From an uncultured Candidatus Binatia bacterium (lineage in GTDB: Bacteria > Desulfobacterota > Binatia > Bin18), in assembly GCA_958296235.1 (NCBI GenBank), contig OY282457.1, positions 4,087,338 through 4,151,337 on the forward strand: a DNA stretch of 64,000 bases. The letters run 5' to 3'. Positions 17,240 to 25,765 of this stretch are shown in pieces. Made by a program: the position numbers and the translations under genes. The first letter of the stretch is position 1; each line of letters opens with the position of its first letter. The notes beneath the pieces are model-generated. The model saw nothing but the letters and a program-made list of their open reading frames with translations, ran no database searches and was not told the DNA's origin.

Positions 17240-20200
17240 TCACACCCTACGGCCCTGGAGCGCAGCACTCTTGTTGGCATGGCCGGTGCCGGTCTCCGGG
17301 CGCTCCTCGTCTTCCATCAACTTTACCCTTGGGGGTACCATGCCGATCCCCAGCCGTTCGCCCACATACGTCACAAACAGATAGACCACGGGAATGACGA
17401 GCAGGGTGAACGCCGTGGAAAAAGCCAGCCCGCCAACCACCGCGGCACCAATCGGGCGACGACTTTCCGCGCCGGCTCCAGTGGCCAGAGCAAGCGGCAA
17501 GGCGCCAAAAACAGAGGTGGCGCTGGTCATCAGGATGGGGCGCAAACGGCTGCGTCCCGCGGCCAGCACCGCGGCCAGCAAATCGGTGCCGCGCGCCCGC
17601 GACTGATTGGCGGAGTCCACCAGTAAGATGGAGTTTTTTGTCACCAGCCCAATCAGCAGAATAATGCCAATCTGACTGTAGAGGTTCAGCGTATGGCCGG
17701 TCGCAAACAGCGCCAGCAGGGCCCCGAAAAGGGCCAGGGGCACGCTGCCGAGGATGGTCAGGGCGTGCAAGAAGTTCTCGAACTGGGCCGATAGAACGAG
17801 ATAGATGAAGACCAGCGCGATCAGAAAGATCATATACATCTCGGCCGAGGATTCCACAAACTCGCGCGCGCTGCCTCCCAGGGCGGTGCTGAAACCGACC
17901 GGCAGGACCTCGCCGGCAATACGCTGCACCCCGGTCAGCATTGCGCCCAGGGTCGCGCCAGGAGCCAGACTGCCCGTGATCGTGGCCGAGCGCTGGAGGT
18001 CATAGCGGTTGAGGCGGGCCGGCGCAATACTGGGCGCAGCGTGCACCAGGCTGGACAATGGCGTCATCGTCCCGGTCTGGCTGCGGACATAAATTTCGCC
18101 GATCTGTTCGGGCAGACTCCGATAGCGTGACGCCAGCGCGGTCACCACATCGTACTGCTTGCCGCGCATAATGAATTCATCGATCTTGGCCTGCGACAGG
18201 AGAATCTGCAAACTCTGGGCCACGGCGGAAACGGGCACGCCGAGGTCGGCGGCCCGGTCGCGGTCAAAGATGAGGTCCAGTTGGGGGTTGTCGAGCCGCA
18301 GGTCGCTGTCCACGTTAATCAGGCTTGGGAGCTGACGCACCCGCTCCAGCATGATGCCGACCGTCTGGGTAAATTCCTCCTGAGTCGCGGCGGCGTTCTT
18401 GAGGATGAATTCCAGATCGTTGATGCTGCGCTGGTTCAGGGACGGGGGGTTAATCGGAAAGACCAGGGCGCCGGTCATTGAGAAGAACTCAGGAAAGAGC
18501 TGAGCGATAAGAGCCTGCTGGGTAACGCTCCGTTTTTTCCAATCGGTCAGGCGGGCGAAGAGGATGCCGTCACTGGTATTGGGTGGCCCGCCAATAGACA
18601 GCCCGATGGCCTCGAAGAAGGCTTCGACCTCTGGAATGCGCTGGATGCGCTTTTCCACCCGATCCAGGGTCTGGGCGGTATAGGCCAGGGTCGAGCCCTG
18701 GGGCGCTTTAATCACCGTGATAATCCGTCCCCGGTCTTCGGTCGGGACCAGCGTGGAGGGAATGGCTTGCAGCAGCAGCAGGCCGCAGCCTACCGTTGCC
18801 ACCAGAAAGAGGCCCATGCACAGACGATGCTGGAGGGCCCAGCGGAGGGCCCTGGCATAGCCACGGTTGAGGCTGGCAAAGAAAGGCTCCAGCACGTAGT
18901 AGAAGCGTCCATGCGTTGCCGTCACCGTCAGAAACTGCGAGCACAGCATCGGTACCAGGGTCAGGGCGACAAAGGTCGAGATGAGGACGCTGGCGGCCAT
19001 GGTCAGGGCAAACTCACGAAAGAGCCGGCCCAGATTGCCGGTCAACAGCGAGAGCGGAATGAGCACGGCAACCAGAGACACGGTGGTGGCAATGACCGGA
19101 AAGCCGACTTCTTTTGCCCCGCGGCGGACGCTGACCTGGCGCGTTTCGCCCAGCTCTTGCCGGCGGTAGACATTCTCCATGACCACAATGGAGTCGTCGA
19201 CCAGGAGACCGATCGCCAGGACCAGGGCGAGCAGGGTCAGGACGTTGACCGAAAAGCCGAGGGCAAGCATGACGGCAAAAGTGCCGACCAGAGAGACGGG
19301 GATCGCAATCGAGGAGATAATCGTCGTTGCCGCGGAACGGAGAAAGAGCAGGTTCACCACCACCACCAGGACAAAGACCACACCCAACGTAAACCACACC
19401 TCGGCGAGGGAGGCGCGCACAAAGATGGTGCTATCGACTGCGACCCGGAGATCGACCCCGTCTGGTAAGGCGGCCCGAATGGCCGGCAGGCTGCGACGCA
19501 CGGCCGCCGAGACTTCAAGCTGGTTTGAGCGCGACTGTCGGACGATGCCGGCGCCGACCGTCGGGCGGCCGTTGAGGCGGGTGAGGACATTATAATTCTC
19601 GGACCCCAGTTCGGCCCAGCCAATATCCTTGAGGCGGACCCGGGTCTCGCCATCCTCGCGGATAATGAGATTTTCGTACACGCCAGGGTCGGCAATCTGG
19701 GCATCGGCCAGGACGGTAAATTTCCGGGTGGTGCCCTCAACCTCACCCGCCGGGACCTGGAGATTGTTCTCGATAATAGTGCGGTGAATATCGGCCGGGT
19801 CCACGCTGTGCAGGGCCATTTTCGCCGGGTCGAGCCAAATGCGCATGGCGTATTTCCGCCCGCCAACAAACACTTCGGCCACACCGGGTAAAATCTGAAG
19901 CGGCGGCTTGACAATGCGGTCGACGATATCGGTCAGCTCTTCTGTCGAGTACGCCTCGCTCTGCAAACCGATCCACAGAATCGGGAAGGTATTGGCCCCG
20001 GACTTGGCGACAATTGGCCGCTCGGCTTCCTCTGGAATATCGTCAAATGCGCGTTGGATGGCATTGCTGACATCGGTGACGGCCAGATCAATATCGCGGC
20101 CAGCAACAAACTCGACGGTAATCGAACTGCGACTGAAAGCGCTGATCGACGTGATATTGCGCACCCCCTCAATGCCGTTGAGCGACTGTTCAAGCGGCTC

Positions 20201-20392
20201 GGTGAGGGTGCTTTCGACCGTTGTCGGGCTGGCCCCGACATAGGTCGTGGTAATCGAGACCACCGGGTTGTCGATGTCGGGGTATTCTCGAACCGGGATG
20301 GACAAAAAGGCGGCAGTCCCGGCCAGGACAATGAGCAGGCTCATCACCGTTGCCAGCACCGGACGGGTAATGCACAGGTCGGAAAGAATCAT
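17240..20392 (-). CDS. RND efflux pump inner-membrane permease (AcrB/HAE1 type)
   Basis: 1050 aa, the usual size. It begins ILSDLCITRPVLATVMSLLIVLAG and EYPDIDNPVVSITTTY, typical of HAE1 pumps. The TM4 proton-relay segment GLLVDDSIVVMENVYR (two aspartates) is present, as are the repeated porter domains and the C-terminal LTSATSVFGALPLALATGAGAESRRPIGAAVVGG. It is a proton-driven extruder of hydrophobic or amphiphilic compounds such as drugs, solvents and secondary metabolites. It follows the adaptor by 3 bp and precedes the outer-membrane factor by 13 bp, giving a complete tripartite operon. Confidence 0.96.
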   Translation of the reverse strand: MILSDLCITRPVLATVMSLLIVLAGTAAFLSIPVREYPDIDNPVVSITTTYVGASPTTVESTLTEPLEQSLNGIEGVRNITSISAFSRSSITVEFVAGRDIDLAVTDVSNAIQRAFDDIPEEAERPIVAKSGANTFPILWIGLQSEAYSTEELTDIVDRIVKPPLQILPGVAEVFVGGRKYAMRIWLDPAKMALHSVDPADIHRTIIENNLQVPAGEVEGTTRKFTVLADAQIADPGVYENLIIREDGETRVRLKDIGWAELGSENYNVLTRLNGRPTVGAGIVRQSRSNQLEVSAAVRRSLPAIRAALPDGVDLRVAVDSTIFVRASLAEVWFTLGVVFVLVVVVNLLFLRSAATTIISSIAIPVSLVGTFAVMLALGFSVNVLTLLALVLAIGLLVDDSIVVMENVYRRQELGETRQVSVRRGAKEVGFPVIATTVSLVAVLIPLSLLTGNLGRLFREFALTMAASVLISTFVALTLVPMLCSQFLTVTATHGRFYYVLEPFFASLNRGYARALRWALQHRLCMGLFLVATVGCGLLLLQAIPSTLVPTEDRGRIITVIKAPQGSTLAYTAQTLDRVEKRIQRIPEVEAFFEAIGLSIGGPPNTSDGILFARLTDWKKRSVTQQALIAQLFPEFFSMTGALVFPINPPSLNQRSINDLEFILKNAAATQEEFTQTVGIMLERVRQLPSLINVDSDLRLDNPQLDLIFDRDRAADLGVPVSAVAQSLQILLSQAKIDEFIMRGKQYDVVTALASRYRSLPEQIGEIYVRSQTGTMTPLSSLVHAAPSIAPARLNRYDLQRSATITGSLAPGATLGAMLTGVQRIAGEVLPVGFSTALGGSAREFVESSAEMYMIFLIALVFIYLVLSAQFENFLHALTILGSVPLALFGALLALFATGHTLNLYSQIGIILLIGLVTKNSILLVDSANQSRARGTDLLAAVLAAGRSRLRPILMTSATSVFGALPLALATGAGAESRRPIGAAVVGGLAFSTAFTLLVIPVVYLFVTYVGERLGIGMVPPRVKLMEDEERPETGTGHANKSAALQGRRV

Positions 20393-20395
20393 GGA

Positions 20396-21541
20396 TTAAA
20401 AATCACACGTCGTCAGCAGCGCACTGCTCGCCCCGAGTTCAAGGTTGGTATTCTCAACCGGTTCATACGGGGCGGGCTGCACCCTGGCTCCGGGCCGCAG
20501 TTTCTGGTGGCCGGCAACAATAAGGGTCTCTCCGGGTGTGAGCCCGCTGAGAATCTCAACCTGCTGCCGGGCGAACTGTCCGAGTTGGACGTACTGACTC
20601 GCGACCCGATTATCGTCTTGCAGCGTATACACCAGCCGCTTCGTTCCCTGCCGAATAATGGCTTCCAGGGGAATGGAAATCGCGTCCGAGACTGTGGCGA
20701 CTTCGAGGCGCAAGGCCGCGGCCATGCCGGGCAACAGGCTGCCGGCTTCGTTTGGGACAACGGCCTGGACCGTGACCGAGCGCGTTGCCGGATTGAGGAA
20801 GGGGTCTATCACGCTGACAGTTGCCGTGAAGCGACCCGCACAGTGACCGGCTACCCCGCGAATGGGCTGGCCGTTTCTGAGGTCGGCCACAGAGTGCTGG
20901 GGCAGGCTGAAGACCAGGTGCAGGGGATGGGTCTGGGTGATGCGGACGACAGCATCACCGGGCTCCAGATAGGCCCCCAGGCTGACCTGGCGCAGGCCCA
21001 AACGGCCGGTGAAGGGGGCGCGGATGGTCATTTTGCGTAAGATCGTTTGCGCCTCGTCCAGCTCTCCCCTGGTCGTGCGGACCGCGGCCTGCGCATTGTC
21101 CAGCGCCTGTTGGGAGCGCGCCCTGGGTTGCAGCGTGGCGAGCCGCTCCAAGGTCGCCTGGGCGTTTTGATATTGGGCCTGGGCGACGTCAACCGCAGCC
21201 TGCGCCTCGGCGGCATCGATCCGCGCCAGAACGTGGCCCTGCTGAACCTCCTGTCCTTCTGGAATATCGAGAAAGACGATTTTGCCGCTCCGGTCGGCAG
21301 TCACCTGGGTGGTCTGGGGACTCTCCAGCCCGCCAACCGCGGAAATTGTACGCGGCAGGCGCTGAGCCGTAAGCGTCAGCGTCTGGACGGGGATCGGTGG
21401 CGGTGTCGGGCTGGGCGACGGCTCAACCGTTTTCTGACAGGCCCCGAAAAGCAGGCAGCCGACCACCAGGAATACCGGAACGGGTGGATAGCCAGACAGC
21501 GCGCGGAGGGCAGAGTACTGATGAGCGTGACGGATATACAT
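20396..21541 (-). CDS. RND efflux periplasmic adaptor (MFP) lipoprotein
   Basis: 381 aa. The lipobox LFGAC lies around residues 31-35, followed by a proline-rich linker (PSPSPTPPPIP). The lipoyl/biotinyl motif GKIVFLDIPEGQEVQQGHVLARID and helical hairpin (QYQNAQATLERLATLQ) then lead to RAPFTGRLGLRQVSLGAYLEPGDAV, the HlyD-like beta-barrel entry. It links the RND permease to the outer-membrane factor. It is the first gene of the operon; its promoter should lie in the 484-bp gap to 22025, which holds an inverted repeat at 21767-21804. No regulator gene is adjacent. Confidence 0.94.
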   Translation of the reverse strand: MYIRHAHQYSALRALSGYPPVPVFLVVGCLLFGACQKTVEPSPSPTPPPIPVQTLTLTAQRLPRTISAVGGLESPQTTQVTADRSGKIVFLDIPEGQEVQQGHVLARIDAAEAQAAVDVAQAQYQNAQATLERLATLQPRARSQQALDNAQAAVRTTRGELDEAQTILRKMTIRAPFTGRLGLRQVSLGAYLEPGDAVVRITQTHPLHLVFSLPQHSVADLRNGQPIRGVAGHCAGRFTATVSVIDPFLNPATRSVTVQAVVPNEAGSLLPGMAAALRLEVATVSDAISIPLEAIIRQGTKRLVYTLQDDNRVASQYVQLGQFARQQVEILSGLTPGETLIVAGHQKLRPGARVQPAPYEPVENTNLELGASSALLTTCDF

Positions 21542-21766
21542 GAGTGATTGCCCGGAGAGACTATGCTGCGAGAGAGAAGGGGTGCGCCTGGTCTCTGTCT
21601 ACGCGCATAATCTCCTCAACCGTTTTTCAGCATGGCATAAACACCGGGGTGAGTCACTACGATTGAGCCGTGAGAGAACATCCCTCTACCAGAGCGGCCA
21701 CAACGGCTATCTGTTTCGTTCTACTGAGTCTATTCATACCCAATAACATACCATAAAAAGGCCAAA

Positions 21767-21804
21767 AAGTCTAACAAAGACAGGCATTTAACCGTGTTAG
21801 ACTT
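21767..21804. promoter_or_regulatory. 10-bp perfect inverted repeat upstream of the RND operon
   Basis: AAGTCTAACA (21767-21776) and TGTTAGACTT (21795-21804) are exact reverse complements separated by 18 bp. The repeat lies 226 bp before the adaptor start in an AT-rich stretch. Read on the minus strand the arm is followed by a short T run, so it could be a terminator-like hairpin for leftward transcription or an operator. The rest of the 484-bp gap (21542-22025) shows no gene I can support. Confidence 0.45.
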
Positions 21805-22025
21805 CCTTATGCTTTTGTGCGATACTGTCTCTGTTCGCATCCTTGGCATGGTTGCCCGCTGAGTCGGGTCGCCTGTCAAATACAACAGCCACAGAAGGTG
21901 AGGGAGTAGCTACCCGCGCCGTGGCGAATACGCAGGAGCCTCACTCCAACCATGCTTGTGTGATGCGAACACGGCCCGGCAACTCTCATTTGTCAGGTCG
22001 TGCTTACACACGGGAGGAGATTCCT

Positions 22026-22364
22026 ATGCGTTTCTCTTTGCTTCTAGCTGGAGTGTGTCTCACCGGCTGCTTTGCCCAACAACCCGTCATTAGTGATATT
22101 CAGCATGATGTAGTCAAAATACAGATTGATCCCAACATTCTTATGAAACAGCCGACACGGGCCGAGGTTTTAGCGGAGGCGAAGAGGGCGTGTGGCATCT
22201 ATAATCGCATTCCCTCTCAGGTCTTGAGTCAAAGGAGATTTTCCGTCGGTCCCTATGAGGCCAGAATAGAATACTTGATCGCCTGTAGCCCAGGAGCGAC
22301 ACCGACAACACCACAGACGAGAGGATTTTCTGAGGAAGACCTCTTTAGCGATCTTGAGCCATAG
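22026..22364 (+). CDS. Small lipoprotein of unknown function
   Basis: 112 aa from the ATG at 22026. A strong SD (GGAGGAGA, 22013-22020) sits five bases upstream, and a longer frame to 21843 has no comparable site. The signal sequence RFSLLLAGVCLTGC ends in the lipobox LTGC, so the mature protein would be a lipid-anchored envelope protein of about 97 residues. It is polar and has two further cysteines (RACGIYNRIPSQVL and LIACSPG), which could form a disulphide. I do not recognise the family. Base composition is lower in GC than in flanking genes. Confidence 0.7.
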   Translation: MRFSLLLAGVCLTGCFAQQPVISDIQHDVVKIQIDPNILMKQPTRAEVLAEAKRACGIYNRIPSQVLSQRRFSVGPYEARIEYLIACSPGATPTTPQTRGFSEEDLFSDLEP

Positions 22365-22426
22365 CTAAAGGAGGTGGACTATTGAGGTAATAAGGTGAGA
22401 GATTGTGAATTGTGAAGAAGGAAAGT

Positions 22427-22457
22427 AAAAAGGGCTGGGAGGCTCTACTCCCAGCCC
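22427..22457 (-). terminator. Strong hairpin with T run on the minus strand
   Basis: GGGCTGGGAG (22432-22441), loop GCTCTA, then CTCCCAGCCC (22448-22457) form a perfect 10-bp stem. On the minus strand it is followed by TTTTT (22431-22427), which fits an intrinsic terminator for leftward transcription. On the plus strand it has no T tract and sits just 26 bp before the SD-bearing start of the next gene, so it might act there as a leader hairpin. Confidence 0.6.
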
Positions 22458-22482
22458 TCAACGTCCCATAAGGAGGAACCTT

Positions 22483-22872
22483 ATGAAGCGCCCTATTATA
22501 CGCACCCATATTTGCACACATAAACCCTATGTGTCAAACGATGTTTTAGATATTTTGGAGCGCATTTTTACGAGCACTAAATGCAGCGTAAATGAGTTCA
22601 TGGAAGTTGTTTGCTTGGTGATTGACTCAGGTATGCTAGATCGCCAAAAACTCCCGCTTTCTCTTCAAAAGAAGACCGGCAAGAAGTTTTCCTGCATCTA
22701 CGGAAGTGAAAAAGAGCTTCTACATTCTTTGAAGGTGGACTATAAGGAGGGGAATCAGCCTCATACCAGACACATTAGAAATAAAGGTCGTGATTACTTT
22801 ATCGTCATTCCTAGATATGAGTCTTGCTCTCGCGCTCGCCAGCTTCTCGCCCAAGGATATATCCAGGGATAA
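22483..22872 (+). CDS. Hypothetical protein, AT-rich
   Basis: 129 aa, with SD TAAGGAGG seven bases before the ATG. I do not recognise the family. The N-terminal third has three cysteines and two histidines (THICTHKPYV, STKCSVNEF, VVCLVIDSG); the centre is basic (LQKKTGKKFSCIYG). It has no signal peptide or membrane segment. Codon choice is markedly AT-richer than the window average, and it lies among other small genes and a toxin-antitoxin pair, which suggests acquired DNA. It begins downstream of a perfect 10-bp hairpin. Confidence 0.6.
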   Translation: MKRPIIRTHICTHKPYVSNDVLDILERIFTSTKCSVNEFMEVVCLVIDSGMLDRQKLPLSLQKKTGKKFSCIYGSEKELLHSLKVDYKEGNQPHTRHIRNKGRDYFIVIPRYESCSRARQLLAQGYIQG

Positions 22873-22904
22873 AACGTCGTTTACATAGTGTAAAGGAGGT
22901 CATC

Positions 22905-23039
22905 ATGCCCACAGGACCCCAAGGACAGAAACGGCCCGTGAGTGATACGAGTTGCGCGGTGATGGTGGCGAAGATGGCGACGGGGCAGTTGCCCAAAGAC
23001 TCCAAGCCTCGCCCGAAGAAGCGTTCCTGTAAACGCTAG
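22905..23039 (+). CDS. 44-aa basic protein with MPxGPxGxKRP start
   Basis: An ideal SD (AAAGGAGGT, 22892-22900) precedes the ATG at 22905 by four bases. The product begins MPTGPQGQKRP and continues with AVMVAKMATGQLP before a lysine/arginine-rich tail (KPRPKKRSCKR). From memory this start resembles a group of small alphaproteobacterial proteins beginning MPxGPxGxKRPAD; that assignment is tentative. The basic tail suggests nucleic-acid binding. It lies 32 bp after the preceding AT-rich gene and may be cotranscribed with it. Confidence 0.6.
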   Translation: MPTGPQGQKRPVSDTSCAVMVAKMATGQLPKDSKPRPKKRSCKR

Positions 23040-23119
23040 TCTGAGAGGATGGAATCTCCACCCTCGGTATTTCAAAACAGTCTACTACCCACGATTATCA
23101 CTCGGATGTGGTGAGAGGT

Positions 23120-23407
23120 CTACGCTGGACCAGATGGATGGACAATAATCTCTTTCTCTCTCCGACGCACCTGTGCAAGATCATAGTTCATTTGGAGCCG
23201 GAGCCATCCATCAGCCGTCCCCCAGCCCATCTTTTCCAACCGTACCGCCATTTCCGGGGAAATCCCCGCTTTCTCATTGACCAGATTATTGAGGGTCTGC
23301 CGGGTCACGCCAAGAGCCTTTGATGCGGCGGTGACCGACATTTTGAACGGCTCCAAACAGGTCTCTCGGACATGACGGCCGGGGTGGGGCGGGCTGTGCA
23401 TAACCAT
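23120..23407 (-). CDS. higA: HigA-family antitoxin (XRE-type HTH)
   Basis: 95 aa. The start HSPPHPGRHVRETCLEPF and the helix-turn-helix VTAASKALGVTRQTLNNLVNEKAGISPEMAVRLEKMGWGTADGWLRLQ are diagnostic of HigA addiction-module antitoxins. It neutralises the HigB RNase and represses the operon. It lies downstream of higB, the usual higBA order, and keeps its own SD (GAGGAG, about 23415-23420). A 152-bp inverted-repeat element separates the two genes, where higBA pairs normally are nearly contiguous. Confidence 0.93.
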   Translation of the reverse strand: MVMHSPPHPGRHVRETCLEPFKMSVTAASKALGVTRQTLNNLVNEKAGISPEMAVRLEKMGWGTADGWLRLQMNYDLAQVRRREKEIIVHPSGPA

Positions 23408-23421
23408 ATCTTTCTCCTCGC

Positions 23422-23573
23422 CTAGAGCGTTTTACGCTAGTCTGTAGCCGTGCCGGGGGCTCCTGTCATGCCGGACGTGATCCGGCATGACAGCGGGCGG
23501 AGGGGACTGGGGGCCTGGATTCCTGCTTCCGCAGGAATGACAGGTGGCTACACAGAATCGTAATTTGCTCTAG
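23422..23573. mobile_element. MITE-like element D between higB and higA
   Basis: Its outer 28 bp (23422-23449 and 23546-23573) are imperfect inverted repeats, matching at 21 of 28 positions and beginning CTAGAGC on both ends. Inside are two REP-type hairpins: CTGTCATGCCGGA/TCCGGCATGACAG (13-bp perfect stem) and ATTCCTGC/GCAGGAAT. The right end supplies the TAG stop codon of higB. No target duplication longer than CTAG or TA can be claimed. Confidence 0.65.
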
Positions 23574-23848
23574 TGGTAATCAATCAAATCAATGTCTGAC
23601 GCCTCGCCGTCTTCAAATCGGAAGATAATCCGCCAGTTCCCCGAGACATCCACTGCATACAGTCCTTTCATATCGCCCTTGAGTTCGTGGAGCCGATAGC
23701 CGGGGCGGCGCATGTGCTCAAGCGTCTCGGAAGCATCTAGGTCGGCAAGGATCAACTCGATTTTACCAACGTAATGCGGATTGATCCGGCTACGGTCGCC
23801 GCGTTCATACAGGCGTTTCAGCCCGCGATGCTTAAAGCTTTTAACCAC
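23570..23848 (-). CDS. higB: HigB-family toxin (RelE/ParE superfamily)
   Basis: 92 aa, the normal size. It starts MVKSFKHRGLKRLYERGD, has LHELKGDMKGLYAVDVSGNWRIIFRF in the middle, and ends ASDIDLIDYH, the expected HigB C-terminus. It is a ribosome-dependent mRNA endonuclease that arrests growth when free of HigA. The protein appears intact despite the adjoining element. The short upstream gap (23849-23935) is AT-rich and presumably holds the operon promoter; the nearest upstream gene is on the same strand's far side at 23936. Confidence 0.93.
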   Translation of the reverse strand: MVKSFKHRGLKRLYERGDRSRINPHYVGKIELILADLDASETLEHMRRPGYRLHELKGDMKGLYAVDVSGNWRIIFRFEDGEASDIDLIDYH

Positions 23849-23935
23849 ACATTTTTATACAAGTGACAATTATCACTTTTCAAGGGAGACGGCAGCTTTG
23901 AAAGATAACGCGCTATCTGGTGCGTATCCCCTCCC

Positions 23936-24349
23936 TTATTTTCCTTGGATCACCCGCACAAACACATACGCCGGCACCAGCACAAGCAGACCCAGCGTCA
24001 ACACATTCCCAATTTTATCCAGCAGCGAAGTGTACACGTGCAAATGAATCATATGGTAGACAAAGTGCGGAAGCTGAGAAACGAGCCAGCCGAGCGCGGC
24101 GGCAAGAAGCGTTTCGCGGGTTTTGGCAAAAATCGCAATCAGGGTCACTGCGCTCAGGGCTAAATACAGGCCGCCCACGTCTCGCACCAGATGTTCATTA
24201 AACGGCCCGTCAACCGAGACCCAACTGCGGCCAAGGCCGGGAAAACTATCGTAGAATGCCTGGGGAAAGAATTGCGCCCAGGCGCCAACCATGACCCCGC
24301 TCGCAACGAGAAACCAGAGACCGCCTCGCAGACGTGTATCAACCGTCAT
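23936..24349 (-). CDS. Small four-helix membrane protein
   Basis: 137 aa from the ATG at 24349, which follows GAGGAG by seven bases; a start at 24370 would overlap the upstream gene. Four hydrophobic segments lie near residues 8-28, 55-75, 84-104 and 112-132. A conserved-looking LVRDVGGLYLALSAVTLIA and a histidine-rich LPHFVYHMIHLHVY sit between helices. The pattern resembles DUF4345/DoxX-neighbour type membrane proteins, but I cannot assign a family firmly. It is the last gene of the ogt operon. Confidence 0.65.
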   Translation of the reverse strand: MTVDTRLRGGLWFLVASGVMVGAWAQFFPQAFYDSFPGLGRSWVSVDGPFNEHLVRDVGGLYLALSAVTLIAIFAKTRETLLAAALGWLVSQLPHFVYHMIHLHVYTSLLDKIGNVLTLGLLVLVPAYVFVRVIQGK

Positions 24350-24362
24350 GGCGCACTCCTCT

Positions 24363-25265
24363 TCAGCCATTGAGCATCTGACGCCAGCCCTCTTTCACAC
24401 TGGGATAGTGAGGAGCCCAGCCCGTGGTTTGCTTAAAGTGCCTATTGGAGATGCGTTGCGAGCGCGTTAAGGCTTCAATGCTCCCCGGCAGCTCTCCTGG
24501 TATGGGCTCAGGCGGGGCCGGCGACGCCACCCCTTCAAGCTCGGCAATGGCCGCGGCCAACTCCTGACGGGTCAGCGGCCGGTCATCGGCAACATTATAG
24601 ATACCGGCGGGGGCATTGAGCCCGGACACAACAGCCGCGGCCGCATCCTCGGCGTGGATATGGCTCATATAGCCGGCCGGGTTGCCGAGAAACGGGGACT
24701 GGCCGGCACGGATTGCGGCCTGAAATTCCAGGGTATGCGAGCTGTCAGGAGCGTAAAACAGGGCGAAGCGCAGCACGATGCCGCGCCCGCCCTGTGCGCT
24801 GAACCACGCGGTCTGTTCCTCTGCCACGCGGCTGCTGGCCATCTCCGGCGGGCAGTTGTCCGCATCGGTCTCCTCAATCCATTCCGCCCCTTTATCCGCA
24901 TACGGAAAGGTAATCGACTCTTGGATAAACGTCTGACAGCCGGCCTCAGCCGCGGCTCGGGCCACACTCCGAGACGCCTCGTTGCGGAGGCGATTGTGCA
25001 CGTCCCAGGCGGTCGGCTCCAACGCCCGTTCAAGCCGCGGAACATTGGTCGCCAGATTGGCGACGGCCTCGTGACCGGCCAGCACAGGCGTCAGCGCTGC
25101 CTCGTCAAACAGATCGACCCGAACCGGGCTTGCTCCAAACTGGCGCAGAAGCGCTGCTTTGTGGTTGGTACGCGCCAGGCCGGTCACCTGGTGCCCAGCC
25201 CGGATGAGTTGGGGAACAACACGACGGCCAATGACTCCGGTCGCGCCAGTCACAAAAATTTTCAT
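24363..25265 (-). CDS. NAD(P)-dependent epimerase/dehydratase (extended SDR-like)
   Basis: 300 aa. The nucleotide-binding GATGVIGRR starts at residue 7, followed by a Rossmann fold with AVANLATNVPR and a middle QESITFPYADKGAEWIEE. The tail YNVADDRPLTRQELAAAIAELEG resembles NAD-dependent epimerases. The classical YxxxK pair is not evident, so it may be an atypical SDR or an NmrA-like redox sensor. It overlaps ogt by four bases (25262-25265) and precedes the small membrane protein by 13 bp. The substrate is unknown. Confidence 0.85.
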   Translation of the reverse strand: MKIFVTGATGVIGRRVVPQLIRAGHQVTGLARTNHKAALLRQFGASPVRVDLFDEAALTPVLAGHEAVANLATNVPRLERALEPTAWDVHNRLRNEASRSVARAAAEAGCQTFIQESITFPYADKGAEWIEETDADNCPPEMASSRVAEEQTAWFSAQGGRGIVLRFALFYAPDSSHTLEFQAAIRAGQSPFLGNPAGYMSHIHAEDAAAAVVSGLNAPAGIYNVADDRPLTRQELAAAIAELEGVASPAPPEPIPGELPGSIEALTRSQRISNRHFKQTTGWAPHYPSVKEGWRQMLNG

Positions 25266-25765
25266 ACGCCTGCCCCCTCGTGCCGAAGCAGCCAGTGTTT
25301 GCGCTCCAACCCGCCGGCATAGCCGGTGAGCGCGCCGTTGGTACCAACAAGACGATGGCAGGGCAGGACAATGGAGATCGGGTTGAGGGCGTTTGCCCTG
25401 CCAACGGCGCGCCAGGCGCTTGGCCGGCCTATCTGTTCGGCCACGTCACGGTAGCTTCGCGTGGCGCCGGGCGGAATCGTGCGTAAAGCCTCCCAGACTT
25501 TTTGCTGAAAAGCAGTCCCGCCGGGGTCCACCTGAATGCTGTCGATAGCGTCGAGTTCTCCTCCAAGATAGGCCCTGAGTTGGTGTGTCGCGCCGCAGGG
25601 TTTGGCGGCTTCCGATAGCCGGAACTGCTGGTAGCGCCGCCGCAGCAACCGGATCCTCCGCTCAGCGCTGTCTGCATAGTCGAGCGCGCACAACCGACCT
25701 GCGTCAAATACGAGCACAAGGCGACCGATGGGCGACTCCAGGCTGTCGGTGAGTAAGGCCGTCAT
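25262..25765 (-). CDS. ogt: Methylated-DNA--[protein]-cysteine S-methyltransferase
   Basis: 167 aa. The active-site motif PCHR is at 135-138 (acceptor C136), preceded by FQQKVWEALRTIPPGATRSYRDVAEQIGRPSAWRAVGRANALNP and followed by LVGTNGALTGYAGGLERKHWLLRHE, the complete MGMT/Ogt C-terminal domain. It removes O6-methylguanine by irreversible transfer to its own cysteine. The N-terminal half is the short Ogt-type ribonuclease-like fold without an Ada metal-binding domain. It has its own SD (AGGAG) and overlaps a 28-codon upstream ORF by four bases (ATGA). Confidence 0.95.
   Translation of the reverse strand: MTALLTDSLESPIGRLVLVFDAGRLCALDYADSAERRIRLLRRRYQQFRLSEAAKPCGATHQLRAYLGGELDAIDSIQVDPGGTAFQQKVWEALRTIPPGATRSYRDVAEQIGRPSAWRAVGRANALNPISIVLPCHRLVGTNGALTGYAGGLERKHWLLRHEGAGV

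Noticed and set aside
21890..22020. GGGAGTAGC motif suggesting a yybP-ykoY (Mn2+) riboswitch
   Set aside because: Only a short motif matches; the second conserved loop is not visible and the downstream gene is a small lipoprotein, not a typical MntP/TerC-type transporter. A covariance-model search would decide.
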